Assembly: GCF_000301075.1 (NCBI RefSeq)
Contig: NZ_JH932293.1
Location: forward strand, 1,803,703 to 1,859,624
DNA length: 55,922 nt
From: Bergeyella zoohelcum ATCC 43767
GTDB taxonomy: Bacteria; Bacteroidota; Bacteroidia; Flavobacteriales; Weeksellaceae
Direction: 5' to 3'
The notes beneath the pieces were generated by a model, which saw only the letters and a list, made by a program, of their open reading frames with translations, was not told the DNA's origin and made no database searches. Below are positions 26,243 to 34,719 of the stretch, in pieces. The translations under genes and the position numbers were made by a program. How positions within the stretch are numbered: the first letter of the stretch is position 1; each line of letters begins with the position of its first letter.

Positions 26243-26276
26243 TAAATGTAAGGATTATTTCATTTATCCTGCAAAA
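26243..26276 (-). promoter_or_regulatory. Probable recA promoter
   Basis: On the minus strand TTTTG (26272-26276) and TACATTTA (26243-26250) are about 21 nt apart. This fits the -33/-7 pattern with one mismatch at the last base of -7. Confidence 0.5.
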
Positions 26277-26343
26277 AGAATGCGTATATTTTATGTGAGG
26301 CACATTCCCCTTAGATGCTTTTTTCATCATGGATAACCTATTC

Positions 26344-28650
26344 TTATTTATTAGTACGGTTTTCTTCTTCAGAGTTATCTATATGTATTGGTTTAGATTT
26401 TACTTTTTTACCTGAATGGAAATGATAGCGAAGTGAAAAAATAACACTTCTGGTAGAGAAATCACTGTATCTAAAAGATTCAAAACCATTATAATTCCCC
26501 TTAAGTTCATTAAAATAGGTATTAAATACATCATTAATTCTTACGGAGGCCTCTACTCTATCTTTAAATAATTTCGTACTCAATTTAATGTCGGTTCTAA
26601 GTCCTTGTCTAATTTTATAGAAATCTGACAATTGCGGTGAATAATAATTGGTAATTAAAGATATGCCTGTTTTTTTATTGATGCTGTAAACTTGTGCTAA
26701 ATAAAGATTCCACTGCCAGAGTGATGTGTTTAGAGATACATCATTTACATTTCCTATATTTTCATTGTACTCCACTGTAAGTTTGTTATATAATTTCAAT
26801 TTATTCTTTACAGCTGAAAAATTATACATGAGTGATGTTCCTAAATTATTCACTTTATAATTGGTAGGAAACCAAACTAAATTATTGTTTTCAAAAGTGG
26901 TAACCTGTTCTATATAGTTTTGGTAATAATTATAGTGTGTGGTTAGAAATAATTTTGATTTATAGGCATACTGCATCTGTACCGAGTGAATAAATTCATT
27001 CTTTAAATTAGGATTTCCTCTAAAGATAGTGTTATAGTTCACATTGTACTCAAAGGGGGTAATGTCATTAAAATTAGGCCTTTGAATTTTCTTAGAATAA
27101 GAAAATGATAACGCATTATTTTTATTTTCACTCTTATACCCAATGTACAGGGATGGAAAAATATTTCCTTGGTTTATTTTAGATTTTTGGGCATTATTAT
27201 AAATGACATCTCTATTAAAGTATTCGTATCTTAGCCCTGTAGAGAAACTTAGTTTTTGTACATTAAATTTATAAATTCCATACCATGAATAGATATTTTC
27301 GGTAAAATCAAATAATGTTGAGGACAAAGGGGTACTGAAATGAATAGCATTTAAATGATACTTCCCTTTAAAATTAGAAGCTCTAAATCCTATATCCAAT
27401 TTGTTTTTTTCATTGAACTTAAATTCATAATCAGAGTTAAAAATAAGTGTATTGCTATTATTATTACTTAGGATATTTTGATTCAGCAAAGGAATATTTT
27501 CTCGATTGGAGGTAATATTATTATTAAAATCTTGATTTCTTCGGATATATGATACATACATGTTCAAGTTATTTTTTTCCTTAGAAAAATTATAATAAAC
27601 ACTTGTATTGATGAATTGACTTTCCACTCCTGAATTTGATACAGAGTGTATCCGTTCATTTTCATTGGTATGAAAATAATTAAATTTACTTTCTGAAGAA
27701 GAAATGGAATTGTATTTCGGATATTTACCATAACTGAAATCAATACCTACATTACTATTTTTGCCTATATTATAGTTAATATGGGTAGAAGTTTCTAAAT
27801 ATTGTTTATTGACTTTAAAGCGTGTATGATAATCTTCCAATTTATCCTGATAATTTTGCCATCCATTACTGAATACCAGTCCATTATCAAAATTATACCG
27901 TACACTGCTTTCTATAGACCATTTTTTAAAATTCACCCCTACATCCACGGCATTAAAATAAGAGGTAAGCCTATTAATATAGGTATTAGAGTTAAGATTA
28001 AAATACCAGCCATTATTTTGATTTTTCTTTAATACAATATTAATTACAGAATCATAATTTGCCTGATACTTTGCAGAAGGATTTGAAATTACTTCTATTT
28101 TTTCAATTTGATTTGCTAATAAATCATTTATATTACGATTGCTCTCTCTACCATTAATTAGATACAGCGTTTTATTCTTACCTAATATTTTCACATTTTC
28201 GTTTACTATATTCACCTCAGGGATTAGCATAATGGCGTCTTTAAAAGTTGAATTCTGAAAAATAGGACTATCATCAATATTTAAAGTAGTAGTACCAAAT
28301 GCTCTTGAAATATTTTGCTTTTTAGCTTTGATAGTAATTTCATCTAATGAAAATACCTTTTCTAAGAAAATAGATTTAGGCTGAGGGGAAATCTTGAATT
28401 CTTCTTCAAAATAAGAGTATTGATGATGATTCACTACTACCTTCGCTACTTCGTTATTTTTCCCCTGTACAGTAAATTTACCATGCACATCTGTTTTTAG
28501 TGCAATAGTATCTTTGGATACAATGTAATACAAATTTATATCCGAAATAGGCATCTGCTTTTTGTCATAGATAAAAATATCTTGTTTTATATTTTGTGCC
28601 GTTAAAAGAAATGGAATAACCGTTAAAAAAAAGATAGCAGTTCTTCTCAT
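26344..28650 (-). CDS. TonB-receptor-like outer-membrane beta-barrel protein
   Basis: The 768-aa protein has a signal peptide (MRRTAIFFLTVIPFLLTAQ), then a carboxypeptidase-regulatory-like beta-sandwich (about 20-110). A plug-like domain follows (TLNIDDSPIFQNSTFKDAIM; LLANQIEKIEVISNPSAKYQ, about 120-210), then a long 20-22-strand barrel rich in Tyr and Asn. The order matches the outer-membrane beta-barrel family related to SusC/TonB receptors. The C-terminus has a short charged extension after the last strand (RYHFHSGKKVKSKPIHID). The substrate is unknown and no SusD partner is adjacent. A perfect CRP-like palindrome lies 115 bp upstream of the ATG. Confidence 0.85.
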   Translation of the reverse strand: MRRTAIFFLTVIPFLLTAQNIKQDIFIYDKKQMPISDINLYYIVSKDTIALKTDVHGKFTVQGKNNEVAKVVVNHHQYSYFEEEFKISPQPKSIFLEKVFSLDEITIKAKKQNISRAFGTTTLNIDDSPIFQNSTFKDAIMLIPEVNIVNENVKILGKNKTLYLINGRESNRNINDLLANQIEKIEVISNPSAKYQANYDSVINIVLKKNQNNGWYFNLNSNTYINRLTSYFNAVDVGVNFKKWSIESSVRYNFDNGLVFSNGWQNYQDKLEDYHTRFKVNKQYLETSTHINYNIGKNSNVGIDFSYGKYPKYNSISSSESKFNYFHTNENERIHSVSNSGVESQFINTSVYYNFSKEKNNLNMYVSYIRRNQDFNNNITSNRENIPLLNQNILSNNNSNTLIFNSDYEFKFNEKNKLDIGFRASNFKGKYHLNAIHFSTPLSSTLFDFTENIYSWYGIYKFNVQKLSFSTGLRYEYFNRDVIYNNAQKSKINQGNIFPSLYIGYKSENKNNALSFSYSKKIQRPNFNDITPFEYNVNYNTIFRGNPNLKNEFIHSVQMQYAYKSKLFLTTHYNYYQNYIEQVTTFENNNLVWFPTNYKVNNLGTSLMYNFSAVKNKLKLYNKLTVEYNENIGNVNDVSLNTSLWQWNLYLAQVYSINKKTGISLITNYYSPQLSDFYKIRQGLRTDIKLSTKLFKDRVEASVRINDVFNTYFNELKGNYNGFESFRYSDFSTRSVIFSLRYHFHSGKKVKSKPIHIDNSEEENRTNK

Positions 28651-28764
28651 AACCGTAATGAATAAATTATTTTATGGATTAAACACTTGTTCTAAAGAAA
28701 ATATATCTAAAAAATTTCTGCACCTTAGCATATTACAAATATAAATAAAGAAGAACTCTTAACC

Positions 28765-28780
28765 TGTGACCTAAATCACA
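28765..28780. promoter_or_regulatory. CRP/FNR-type palindrome TGTGA-N6-TCACA
   Basis: TGTGACCTAAATCACA is a perfect match to the consensus half-sites of CRP-like regulators. It lies 115 bp upstream of the outer-membrane receptor gene on the minus strand. A Bacteroidota CRP/FNR-family protein could bind it; this is inferred from the palindrome alone. Confidence 0.5.
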
Positions 28781-28861
28781 ATTTCCATAAGCATACTTAT
28801 TTATATTAAATATAAATAATCATTTCCAAGCATCAGTAATTAAATATAGATAGTTGATTAT

Positions 28862-29160
28862 CCAGTTTTAGTGTTAATAATTTCAAGCTACAAATCATCA
28901 TGTATGTTTTGTGTAGCATTTGGTTTTTCTTCTAAATCAGGCTAAATAATGCCAAATTCCGCTATTGTAACTTTCAATAGTATAAGTTTCGGCTTTAGTT
29001 TGTAGATGCTTTTCAGCAGGGATAAATTCATTGCAGCTTTTCCAATAATCTGTACAACATAGCTGTGTTAGTAAATTTATGAGCAACAGTGTAATTTCTC
29101 CCACAATCTTTGCATTTATACCGATGAACGCCTTTTATATTACCAAAGCTTATTTTCTTC
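28862..29160 (-). pseudogene. Relic of an IS1-family insertion sequence (insA/insB fragments)
   Basis: On the minus strand two pieces of IS1-type transposase survive. First is an InsA zinc-ribbon piece, IKGVHRYKCKDCGRNYTVAH. It runs into an InsB C-terminal piece in another frame: CCTDYWKSCNEFIPAEKH, then LQTKAETYTIESYNSGIWHY, LA, a stop, and FRRKTKCYTKH. A last frame-shifted scrap, MMICSLKLLTLKL, matches the usual InsB end. The middle is deleted and several stops are present, so it is dead. It sits directly against the 3' end of the MBL-fold gene without harming it. Confidence 0.8.
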
Positions 29161-29796
29161 CTAAAAAAACGGATTGGTATTTTTTTCTACACCTATATGA
29201 GTGGCATTGCCATGTCCAGACAGAACGATGGTCTCCTCTGGAAGAGTAAAAAGTTTTGTTTTTATGCTATGAAGAAGCTCATCATGGTTGCCTTTGTAGA
29301 GGTCTGTTCTTCCAATGCTTCCTTGGAAAAGAGCATCTCCAGAGAGAATGAAGCCGTCTGTTGCACAGTAGTAGCCTACACTCCCAGGAGAATGCCCAGG
29401 AATATGAAAAATATCCAGCGGAGTATGGCCTAGATAAAGCGTATCTCCTTCATGGATAGGAATAATTTCTCCAGAAAATGGTGCAAACTGAAACCCAAAT
29501 CGGTGAGCATCCATTGGGTTTCTATCTAGTATCTCCTGCTCTAAGGGATGAAGATGTACCGGAACCTGAAACGCATCATATACTTTTTGGAGACCCAAGA
29601 CATGATCTATATGAGCATGGGTAAGCAGTATTTTCTGAACCTGCAATGCTTGTTCATCAATGAAACGAAATAAATGTTCTGTCTCTTGAGGATGAAAATT
29701 TCCTGGATCTATAATGAATGCCGATTTTTCGTCATTGTAGATAACATAGGTATTTTCAGAAAAAGGATTAAACGGAAAAACTTGAATATGCGTCAT
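29161..29796 (-). CDS. MBL-fold metallohydrolase (glyoxalase II-like)
   Basis: The protein is 211 aa from MTHIQVFPFNPFSENTYVIY; a start at 29835 is rejected because the promoter box lies between the two. The metal-binding motif THAHIDHVLG is followed by the further ligands in IPGHSPGSVGYY, SGDALFQGSIGRTD and LSGHGNATHIG, giving the full dizinc site. Relatives hydrolyse thioesters such as S-lactoylglutathione-like compounds; the substrate here is not known. It is divergent from the T9SS plug gene, and a dead IS1 copy abuts its 3' end. Confidence 0.9.
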   Translation of the reverse strand: MTHIQVFPFNPFSENTYVIYNDEKSAFIIDPGNFHPQETEHLFRFIDEQALQVQKILLTHAHIDHVLGLQKVYDAFQVPVHLHPLEQEILDRNPMDAHRFGFQFAPFSGEIIPIHEGDTLYLGHTPLDIFHIPGHSPGSVGYYCATDGFILSGDALFQGSIGRTDLYKGNHDELLHSIKTKLFTLPEETIVLSGHGNATHIGVEKNTNPFF

Positions 29797-29811
29797 AATT
29801 TTTTTTCTTCC

Positions 29812-29819
29812 CAAATGTA
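29812..29819 (-). promoter_or_regulatory. -7 box of the MBL-fold gene
   Basis: TACATTTG on the minus strand, 15 nt before the ATG at 29796. Confidence 0.6.
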
Positions 29820-29849
29820 CGAATTTTATAGTCAATTCTATTTTTTTCT

Positions 29850-29857
29850 TATATTCG
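29850..29857 (+). promoter_or_regulatory. -7-like box of the T9SS plug gene
   Basis: TATATTCG, one mismatch to TAnnTTTG, lies 5 nt before the ATG at 29863. Confidence 0.45.
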
Positions 29858-29862
29858 TGGAA

Positions 29863-31077
29863 ATGAAAACAGTATTACTTTTTTTAGGATGCCTACCTAC
29901 TATTTTCTTCGGACAAAACATCCAAGGAATACAGCTTTTTAACCCTAAAACCAATGACCAAACGGCAATCATCGCCCTTGGAGAGTCTCTCGTTTTAAGG
30001 TTTGATGATTTAGATAATACCTCTACACGCTACCGCTATACCCTGAAGCATTATGATAGAAACTGGGAAGATGATGGACTTTTCTATTCTGAATACGCTG
30101 CTGGGCCGCTCAATGCGGTCATTGAAGATTTTGAGTTTTCATTCAATACTTTACAGAAATACACCCACTATCATCTTACGCTCCCCAATGATAAAATTAA
30201 GATGAAAATATCTGGAAATTATGAAATTATTGTATATAAAGATTCCCCTCGCCAGCCTGTGTTTACCAAAAGGTTTTCCGTATATGAAAATGGGATGGAA
30301 ATAGCTGTTCGTCAAAGTAGAATGTCTGTAACCCCCTCGTCATTGGCAAAAAATCAAAGAATAGAAGTGGTGGGAATAGCACAAAACGCTGAACTGCTCT
30401 CTAATGCCAATTCTTTTGGACTCACCGTATTACAAAATAACAACTGGCAAACCGCAAAAACCAATATTCCTCCCAGTGGAGTTATGGGAAATCAACTCGC
30501 CTATCAGCAGTTGGATTTAGCTTTTTCTGGGAATAATCAGTTTTTTTATTTTGATAATAAAAATATGAATATGAGCTTTGATAGAGTTGCTGGAGGCGAA
30601 ATCATTGATGGCGTAAATCACACCTACCTGCATCCCATTATGGCCTATCCCCTTACTTATCAGTATCAGCCTGATGTAAACGGAGCGTATTATTTCCGAA
30701 GAAATGACCTCGGTATAGAAAGAAATGCCGATAAAGAAGGAGACTACGCTTGGGTGTATTTCTACTTAGATTCTGAGCCGTATAATAAGGAAATCTATAT
30801 TCTGGGGGCTTTTAATGAATACAAAGCCGATGAAAAATACAAAATGTTTTATGATACTGAAAAACAACAATATGTGGCAAAAATATATCTAAAACAAGGA
30901 TTTTATAATTATATACTCGCCACGAAAGAAACCGATGGTAAACTGAATTTCGGAGAGATTAATGGTAATTTTTGGGAAACTTCTAATCTCTATCAGGCAC
31001 TTCTCTATTATCGTCCTTTCGGGAGGAATTATGATGGTATTCTAGGCTATGGCGAACTGAGAAAACAGATTCGGTAG
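29863..31077 (+). CDS. Type IX secretion system plug protein (DUF5103 family)
   Basis: The protein is 404 aa from MKTVLLFLGCLPTIFFGQ, a signal peptide. The mature part has the DUF5103 order: an N-terminal beta-sandwich (GIQLFNPKTNDQTAIIALGE, TSTRYRYTLKHYDRNWED, about 20-130), a middle domain, and a C-terminal part with AYPLTYQYQPDVNGAYYFRR and KQGFYNYILATKETDGKLNF. Members bind the periplasmic side of the SprA (Sov) channel and close it when no cargo is bound. Earlier in-frame starts at 29674 and beyond lie in the opposite gene and are rejected. T9SS cargo is also encoded in the window (39512). Confidence 0.88.
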   Translation: MKTVLLFLGCLPTIFFGQNIQGIQLFNPKTNDQTAIIALGESLVLRFDDLDNTSTRYRYTLKHYDRNWEDDGLFYSEYAAGPLNAVIEDFEFSFNTLQKYTHYHLTLPNDKIKMKISGNYEIIVYKDSPRQPVFTKRFSVYENGMEIAVRQSRMSVTPSSLAKNQRIEVVGIAQNAELLSNANSFGLTVLQNNNWQTAKTNIPPSGVMGNQLAYQQLDLAFSGNNQFFYFDNKNMNMSFDRVAGGEIIDGVNHTYLHPIMAYPLTYQYQPDVNGAYYFRRNDLGIERNADKEGDYAWVYFYLDSEPYNKEIYILGAFNEYKADEKYKMFYDTEKQQYVAKIYLKQGFYNYILATKETDGKLNFGEINGNFWETSNLYQALLYYRPFGRNYDGILGYGELRKQIR

Positions 31078-31140
31078 GGAAAATTTGACCAAAAAAAATA
31101 ATAATCGTACTTTTACAAAATCTTAGAAGATAAGCATTTT

Positions 31141-32274
31141 ATGAAGAAAATTCAAATGGTAGATCTGCAAACGCAGTATTTCAAAATAAAAAATGAACTG
31201 GATAATGCGTTGCTAAATGTCTTAGAATCTGCAGCCTTTATTAATGGTCCCGAAGTAAAATCTTTCCAAAAAGAAATGGAAGAATACCTCGGTGTGAAGC
31301 ATGTAATTCCCTGTGCCAATGGAACCGATGCCCTTCAGATTGCACTCATGGCATTAGATTTAAAGGAGGGCGATGAGGTAATTACTTCTGATTTCACCTT
31401 TGCAGCTACCGTAGAGGTAATTCATCTTCTGAAACTTAAAGCAGTTTTGGTAGATGTAGATTATGATTCTTTTACCATTGATACCGAAAAAATAAAAGCC
31501 GCAATTACAGATAAAACCAAAGCCATTATCCCTGTACATCTTTTTGGACAATGTGCCAATATGGAAGAAATTCTGAAAATAGCCGAGGAATACCAACTGG
31601 CGGTGATAGAAGATAACGCACAAGCCATAGGTGCCGAATACACTTTCTCTAATGGTAAAAAGAAAAAATCAGGCACCATGGGAACCATCGGTACTACTTC
31701 TTTTTTTCCTTCTAAAAATTTGGGCTGCTATGGAGATGGTGGAGCCATCTTTACTAATGATGATGCCCTTGCCCATAAGATGAGAGGCATAGTAAATCAC
31801 GGAATGTATGAAAGATATTACCATGATGAGATAGGAGTAAACTCTAGATTAGACAGCATTCAGGCGGCAGTACTTAGGAAAAAACTTCCGCTTCTAGATA
31901 GCTATAATGAAGCCAGGAAAAAAGTAGCCGATGCTTATGACGAAGCATTCTCTCAGCATCCACAGATTAAAATTCCTTATAGAGTAGCAAATAGCACCCA
32001 TGTTTTCCACCAATATACGCTCAGAATTTTGAATGGAAAAAGAAACGAACTCCAAGAGTTTTTGGCTGCTCATGAAATTCCTGCCATGATTTATTATCCT
32101 GTGGCACTCAGAAACCAGAAAGCGTATTTCCAAGCATCTAATCCAGAAGACTTTAAAAACACAGATAGACTGCTAAACGAGGTCATCTCTCTTCCTATGC
32201 ACACCGAGTTAGATGATGAACAGATTGCTTACATCACAGAGAAAGTATTAGAATTTATGGATAAGAATGGATGA
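31141..32274 (+). CDS. DegT/DnrJ/EryC1/StrS family sugar aminotransferase
   Basis: The 377-aa PLP enzyme has the nucleotide-sugar aminotransferase signature: VIPCANGTDALQIALMAL, IPVHLFGQCANM, VIEDNAQAIGAEY, and the PLP lysine in FFPSKNLGCYGDGGAIF (near residue 192). RLDSIQAAVLRKKL completes the pattern. It transaminates a keto-sugar bound to UDP or dTDP for surface polysaccharide or glycan synthesis; the exact sugar is not evident. No other sugar-pathway genes are adjacent. Confidence 0.92.
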   Translation: MKKIQMVDLQTQYFKIKNELDNALLNVLESAAFINGPEVKSFQKEMEEYLGVKHVIPCANGTDALQIALMALDLKEGDEVITSDFTFAATVEVIHLLKLKAVLVDVDYDSFTIDTEKIKAAITDKTKAIIPVHLFGQCANMEEILKIAEEYQLAVIEDNAQAIGAEYTFSNGKKKKSGTMGTIGTTSFFPSKNLGCYGDGGAIFTNDDALAHKMRGIVNHGMYERYYHDEIGVNSRLDSIQAAVLRKKLPLLDSYNEARKKVADAYDEAFSQHPQIKIPYRVANSTHVFHQYTLRILNGKRNELQEFLAAHEIPAMIYYPVALRNQKAYFQASNPEDFKNTDRLLNEVISLPMHTELDDEQIAYITEKVLEFMDKNG

Positions 32275-32460
32275 TTTTTATCATCTGATGAAATAATAAA
32301 AAATCGAAAAAATGAGGAAGAGCATGAAGAATGAAAATTCAGTTGGGGATTAAAGAAAATATTTTGTTCCTAAAGAGTATCCTCTCTCTTTTTTCGAGCA
32401 GAAAAATGAATCTTATCAGAGATTAACGACATATAAAAAGTAAATTAATAATAAAAACAA

Positions 32461-33864
32461 ATGAATCAGTTTGATGTTACCGTTATCGGTTCAGGACCTG
32501 GCGGTTATGTAGCTGCCATCAGAGCTGCACAGTTAGGCTTCAAAACAGCCATCATAGAAAAATACAATACCATGGGAGGTACTTGCCTTAATGTAGGATG
32601 TATCCCTTCTAAAGCACTATTAGATAGCTCAGAGCATTACCATAATGCCACACACACCTTTGAAAACCACGGAATTAATGTAGGTACTGTTACCGCAGAT
32701 ATTCAGAGAATGGTGGCGAGGAAAAATGAAGTGGTGGAGCAAACCACTAAAGGAATTCAATTCCTGATGGATAAAAATAAAATTACCGTTTTCCATGGAG
32801 TGGGAAGTTTTGAATCGGCTACTAAAATAGCAGTTACTAAGGAAGATGGTTCCAAAGAGTCTATAGCATCTAAATACACCATCATCGCAACGGGGTCTAA
32901 GCCTTCATCACTTCCTTTCATTGAAATTGATAAGAAAAGAATCATTACTTCCACAGAAGCACTTAATCTTCAGGAAGTGCCTAAGCACCTCATCGTCATC
33001 GGTGGAGGCGTTATTGGCTTAGAATTAGGCTCAGTATATCTCCGTTTAGGTGCAAAAGTAACGGTGGTAGAATACATGGATAAAATTATCCCAGGAATGG
33101 ACGGTGCTTTGTCTAAAGAACTTCAAAAAGTACTGAAAAAGCAAGGAATGAAATTCGAGCTTTCTACTGCTGTATCTGGTGTTACCAATAACGGCGATAC
33201 TGTAACCGTAACCGCTACTAATAAAAAGGGAGAGGAAGTTTCTTTTGAAGGAGATTATGTATTAGTTTCTGTAGGTAGAAGACCTTACACAGAAGGATTA
33301 GGATTAGAAAATGCAGGGGTAGAGCTAGACGAAAGAGGTAGAGTAAAAGTAAATGAACATCTACAAACTTCGGTGGCTAATATTTATGCCATTGGAGATG
33401 TGGTAGCGGGTCCTATGCTTGCACATAAAGCATCAGAAGAGGGCGTTTTGGTAGCAGAGCAATTGGCAGGACAAAAACCACATATCAATTATAATCTCAT
33501 TCCAGGGGTAGTGTACACTTGGCCAGAAGTGGCAGGAGTGGGCAAAACTGAAGAACAGCTCAAAGCAGAAGGTGTAGCCATCAAAGTAGGAAATTTCCCT
33601 ATGCGTGCATTAGGAAGAAGCCGTGCTTCTGGAGATACCGATGGGTTTATCAAAATCATTGCCGATGCTAAAACGGATGAAGTACTAGGGGTACACATGA
33701 TTGGAGCCAGAGCGGCAGATATGATTGCAGCAGCCGTTACAGCAATGGAATTCCGTGCTAGTGCTGAGGATATCGCAAGAATGTCTCATGCACACCCTAC
33801 TTTTGCTGAGGCTATTAAAGAAGCAGCATTAGATGCCACTGCGAAGATTGCTATTCACTCTTAA
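32461..33864 (+). CDS. lpdA: Dihydrolipoyl dehydrogenase (E3)
   Basis: The 467-aa FAD flavoprotein has the FAD motif VIGSGPGGYVAAI, the redox disulfide Cys42/Cys47 in GGTCLNVGCIPSK, and an NAD-binding GGGVIGLELG. The C-terminal catalytic HAHPTFAEAIKE supplies His445 and Glu450. It reoxidises the lipoyl groups of 2-oxo acid dehydrogenases, so it would serve sucA-sucB at 18296-22383 although encoded 10 kb away. A long hairpin terminator follows. Confidence 0.97.
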   Translation: MNQFDVTVIGSGPGGYVAAIRAAQLGFKTAIIEKYNTMGGTCLNVGCIPSKALLDSSEHYHNATHTFENHGINVGTVTADIQRMVARKNEVVEQTTKGIQFLMDKNKITVFHGVGSFESATKIAVTKEDGSKESIASKYTIIATGSKPSSLPFIEIDKKRIITSTEALNLQEVPKHLIVIGGGVIGLELGSVYLRLGAKVTVVEYMDKIIPGMDGALSKELQKVLKKQGMKFELSTAVSGVTNNGDTVTVTATNKKGEEVSFEGDYVLVSVGRRPYTEGLGLENAGVELDERGRVKVNEHLQTSVANIYAIGDVVAGPMLAHKASEEGVLVAEQLAGQKPHINYNLIPGVVYTWPEVAGVGKTEEQLKAEGVAIKVGNFPMRALGRSRASGDTDGFIKIIADAKTDEVLGVHMIGARAADMIAAAVTAMEFRASAEDIARMSHAHPTFAEAIKEAALDATAKIAIHS

Positions 33865-33903
33865 TGAGCCAGTGGATTTTAAAATAATAATTTACAAAAT
33901 AAA

Positions 33904-33935
33904 AAAAACTGTCATCTTTTTAGGTGGCAGTTTTT
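33904..33935 (+). terminator. Terminator of lpdA
   Basis: AAAAACTGTCATC (33904-33916) pairs with GGTGGCAGTTTTT (33923-33935), with two G-U pairs and a 6-nt loop. It overlaps the in-frame GTG at 33924, which argues for the ATG at 33951 as the start of the next gene. Confidence 0.9.
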
Positions 33936-33950
33936 AAATCAATCCTCCCT

Positions 33951-34664
33951 ATGCTTATAAAAAACTATTCTGACCTGCCTGGCAAAGCCATTCTAGATTA
34001 TTATGAAGGAACCATCGTAGAAGAACTTTTAGTTTTGGACGAATTCGGGCCAGGGGTAGAGATGCCCATAGATGCCTATTTCAGAGACTTTGATGAAATG
34101 CCAGAACTAGAACGGACAGCAATGCAAATGTGCTATGGAAAAGTTTTAGACATCGGTGCAGGAGCAGGTTCCCATGTACTTTATTTACAAGAACATGGAG
34201 TAAAAGCTACAGCATTAGAGATTTCTCCTACAGCATGTGAAATCATGAAAAAAAGAGGTGTAGAATCTATCATTCAGCAAGATATCTTTGAATTTTCTGG
34301 TCAAAAATTTGATACACTGCTATTGCTGATGAACGGGATAGGGCTCTGTGCAGATATGGATGGACTTACTCGGTTTTTAGAACACGCTAAAACACTTCTC
34401 AACCCCAAAGGACAATTGCTATTTGATTCCTGTAATGTAAATTATATGTACGAGGAGGTGGATAAACCGAAAGAGAGATATTACGGTGAAATAAGATACA
34501 AATACCGCTATGGTAATGTAGAAACCGATTGGTTCCAATGGCTGTATATTGATATTTTCACCCTTGAAAAACATGCTAAAGCTCTTGGCTGGAAAATTGA
34601 AGTCATCGAAGAAGACGAAAATGATCAATACTTGGTAAAATTGACTCTAAGTGACAAAAAATAA
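33951..34664 (+). CDS. Class I SAM-dependent methyltransferase, target unknown
   Basis: The protein is 237 aa from MLIKNYSDLPGKAILDYYEG. The SAM-binding motif I is VLDIGAGAGSHVLYLQEHG and motif II/III are seen in VKATALEISPTACEIM and FDTLLLLMNGIGLC. A short N-terminal domain precedes it. The acceptor cannot be told. It lies between lpdA and the membrane transferase gene on the same strand. Confidence 0.85.
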   Translation: MLIKNYSDLPGKAILDYYEGTIVEELLVLDEFGPGVEMPIDAYFRDFDEMPELERTAMQMCYGKVLDIGAGAGSHVLYLQEHGVKATALEISPTACEIMKKRGVESIIQQDIFEFSGQKFDTLLLLMNGIGLCADMDGLTRFLEHAKTLLNPKGQLLFDSCNVNYMYEEVDKPKERYYGEIRYKYRYGNVETDWFQWLYIDIFTLEKHAKALGWKIEVIEEDENDQYLVKLTLSDKK

Positions 34665-34719
34665 ACAGAAAAGTATATACTAAATTAGCCCTATAAAATC
34701 ATTTTCATCCCCTATTCTT

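Noticed and set aside
31141-32274. Sugar-biosynthesis gene cluster around the DegT-type aminotransferase
   Set aside because: Neighbours are the T9SS plug gene and lpdA. No epimerase, dehydratase or glycosyltransferase is adjacent, so no pathway can be assigned.
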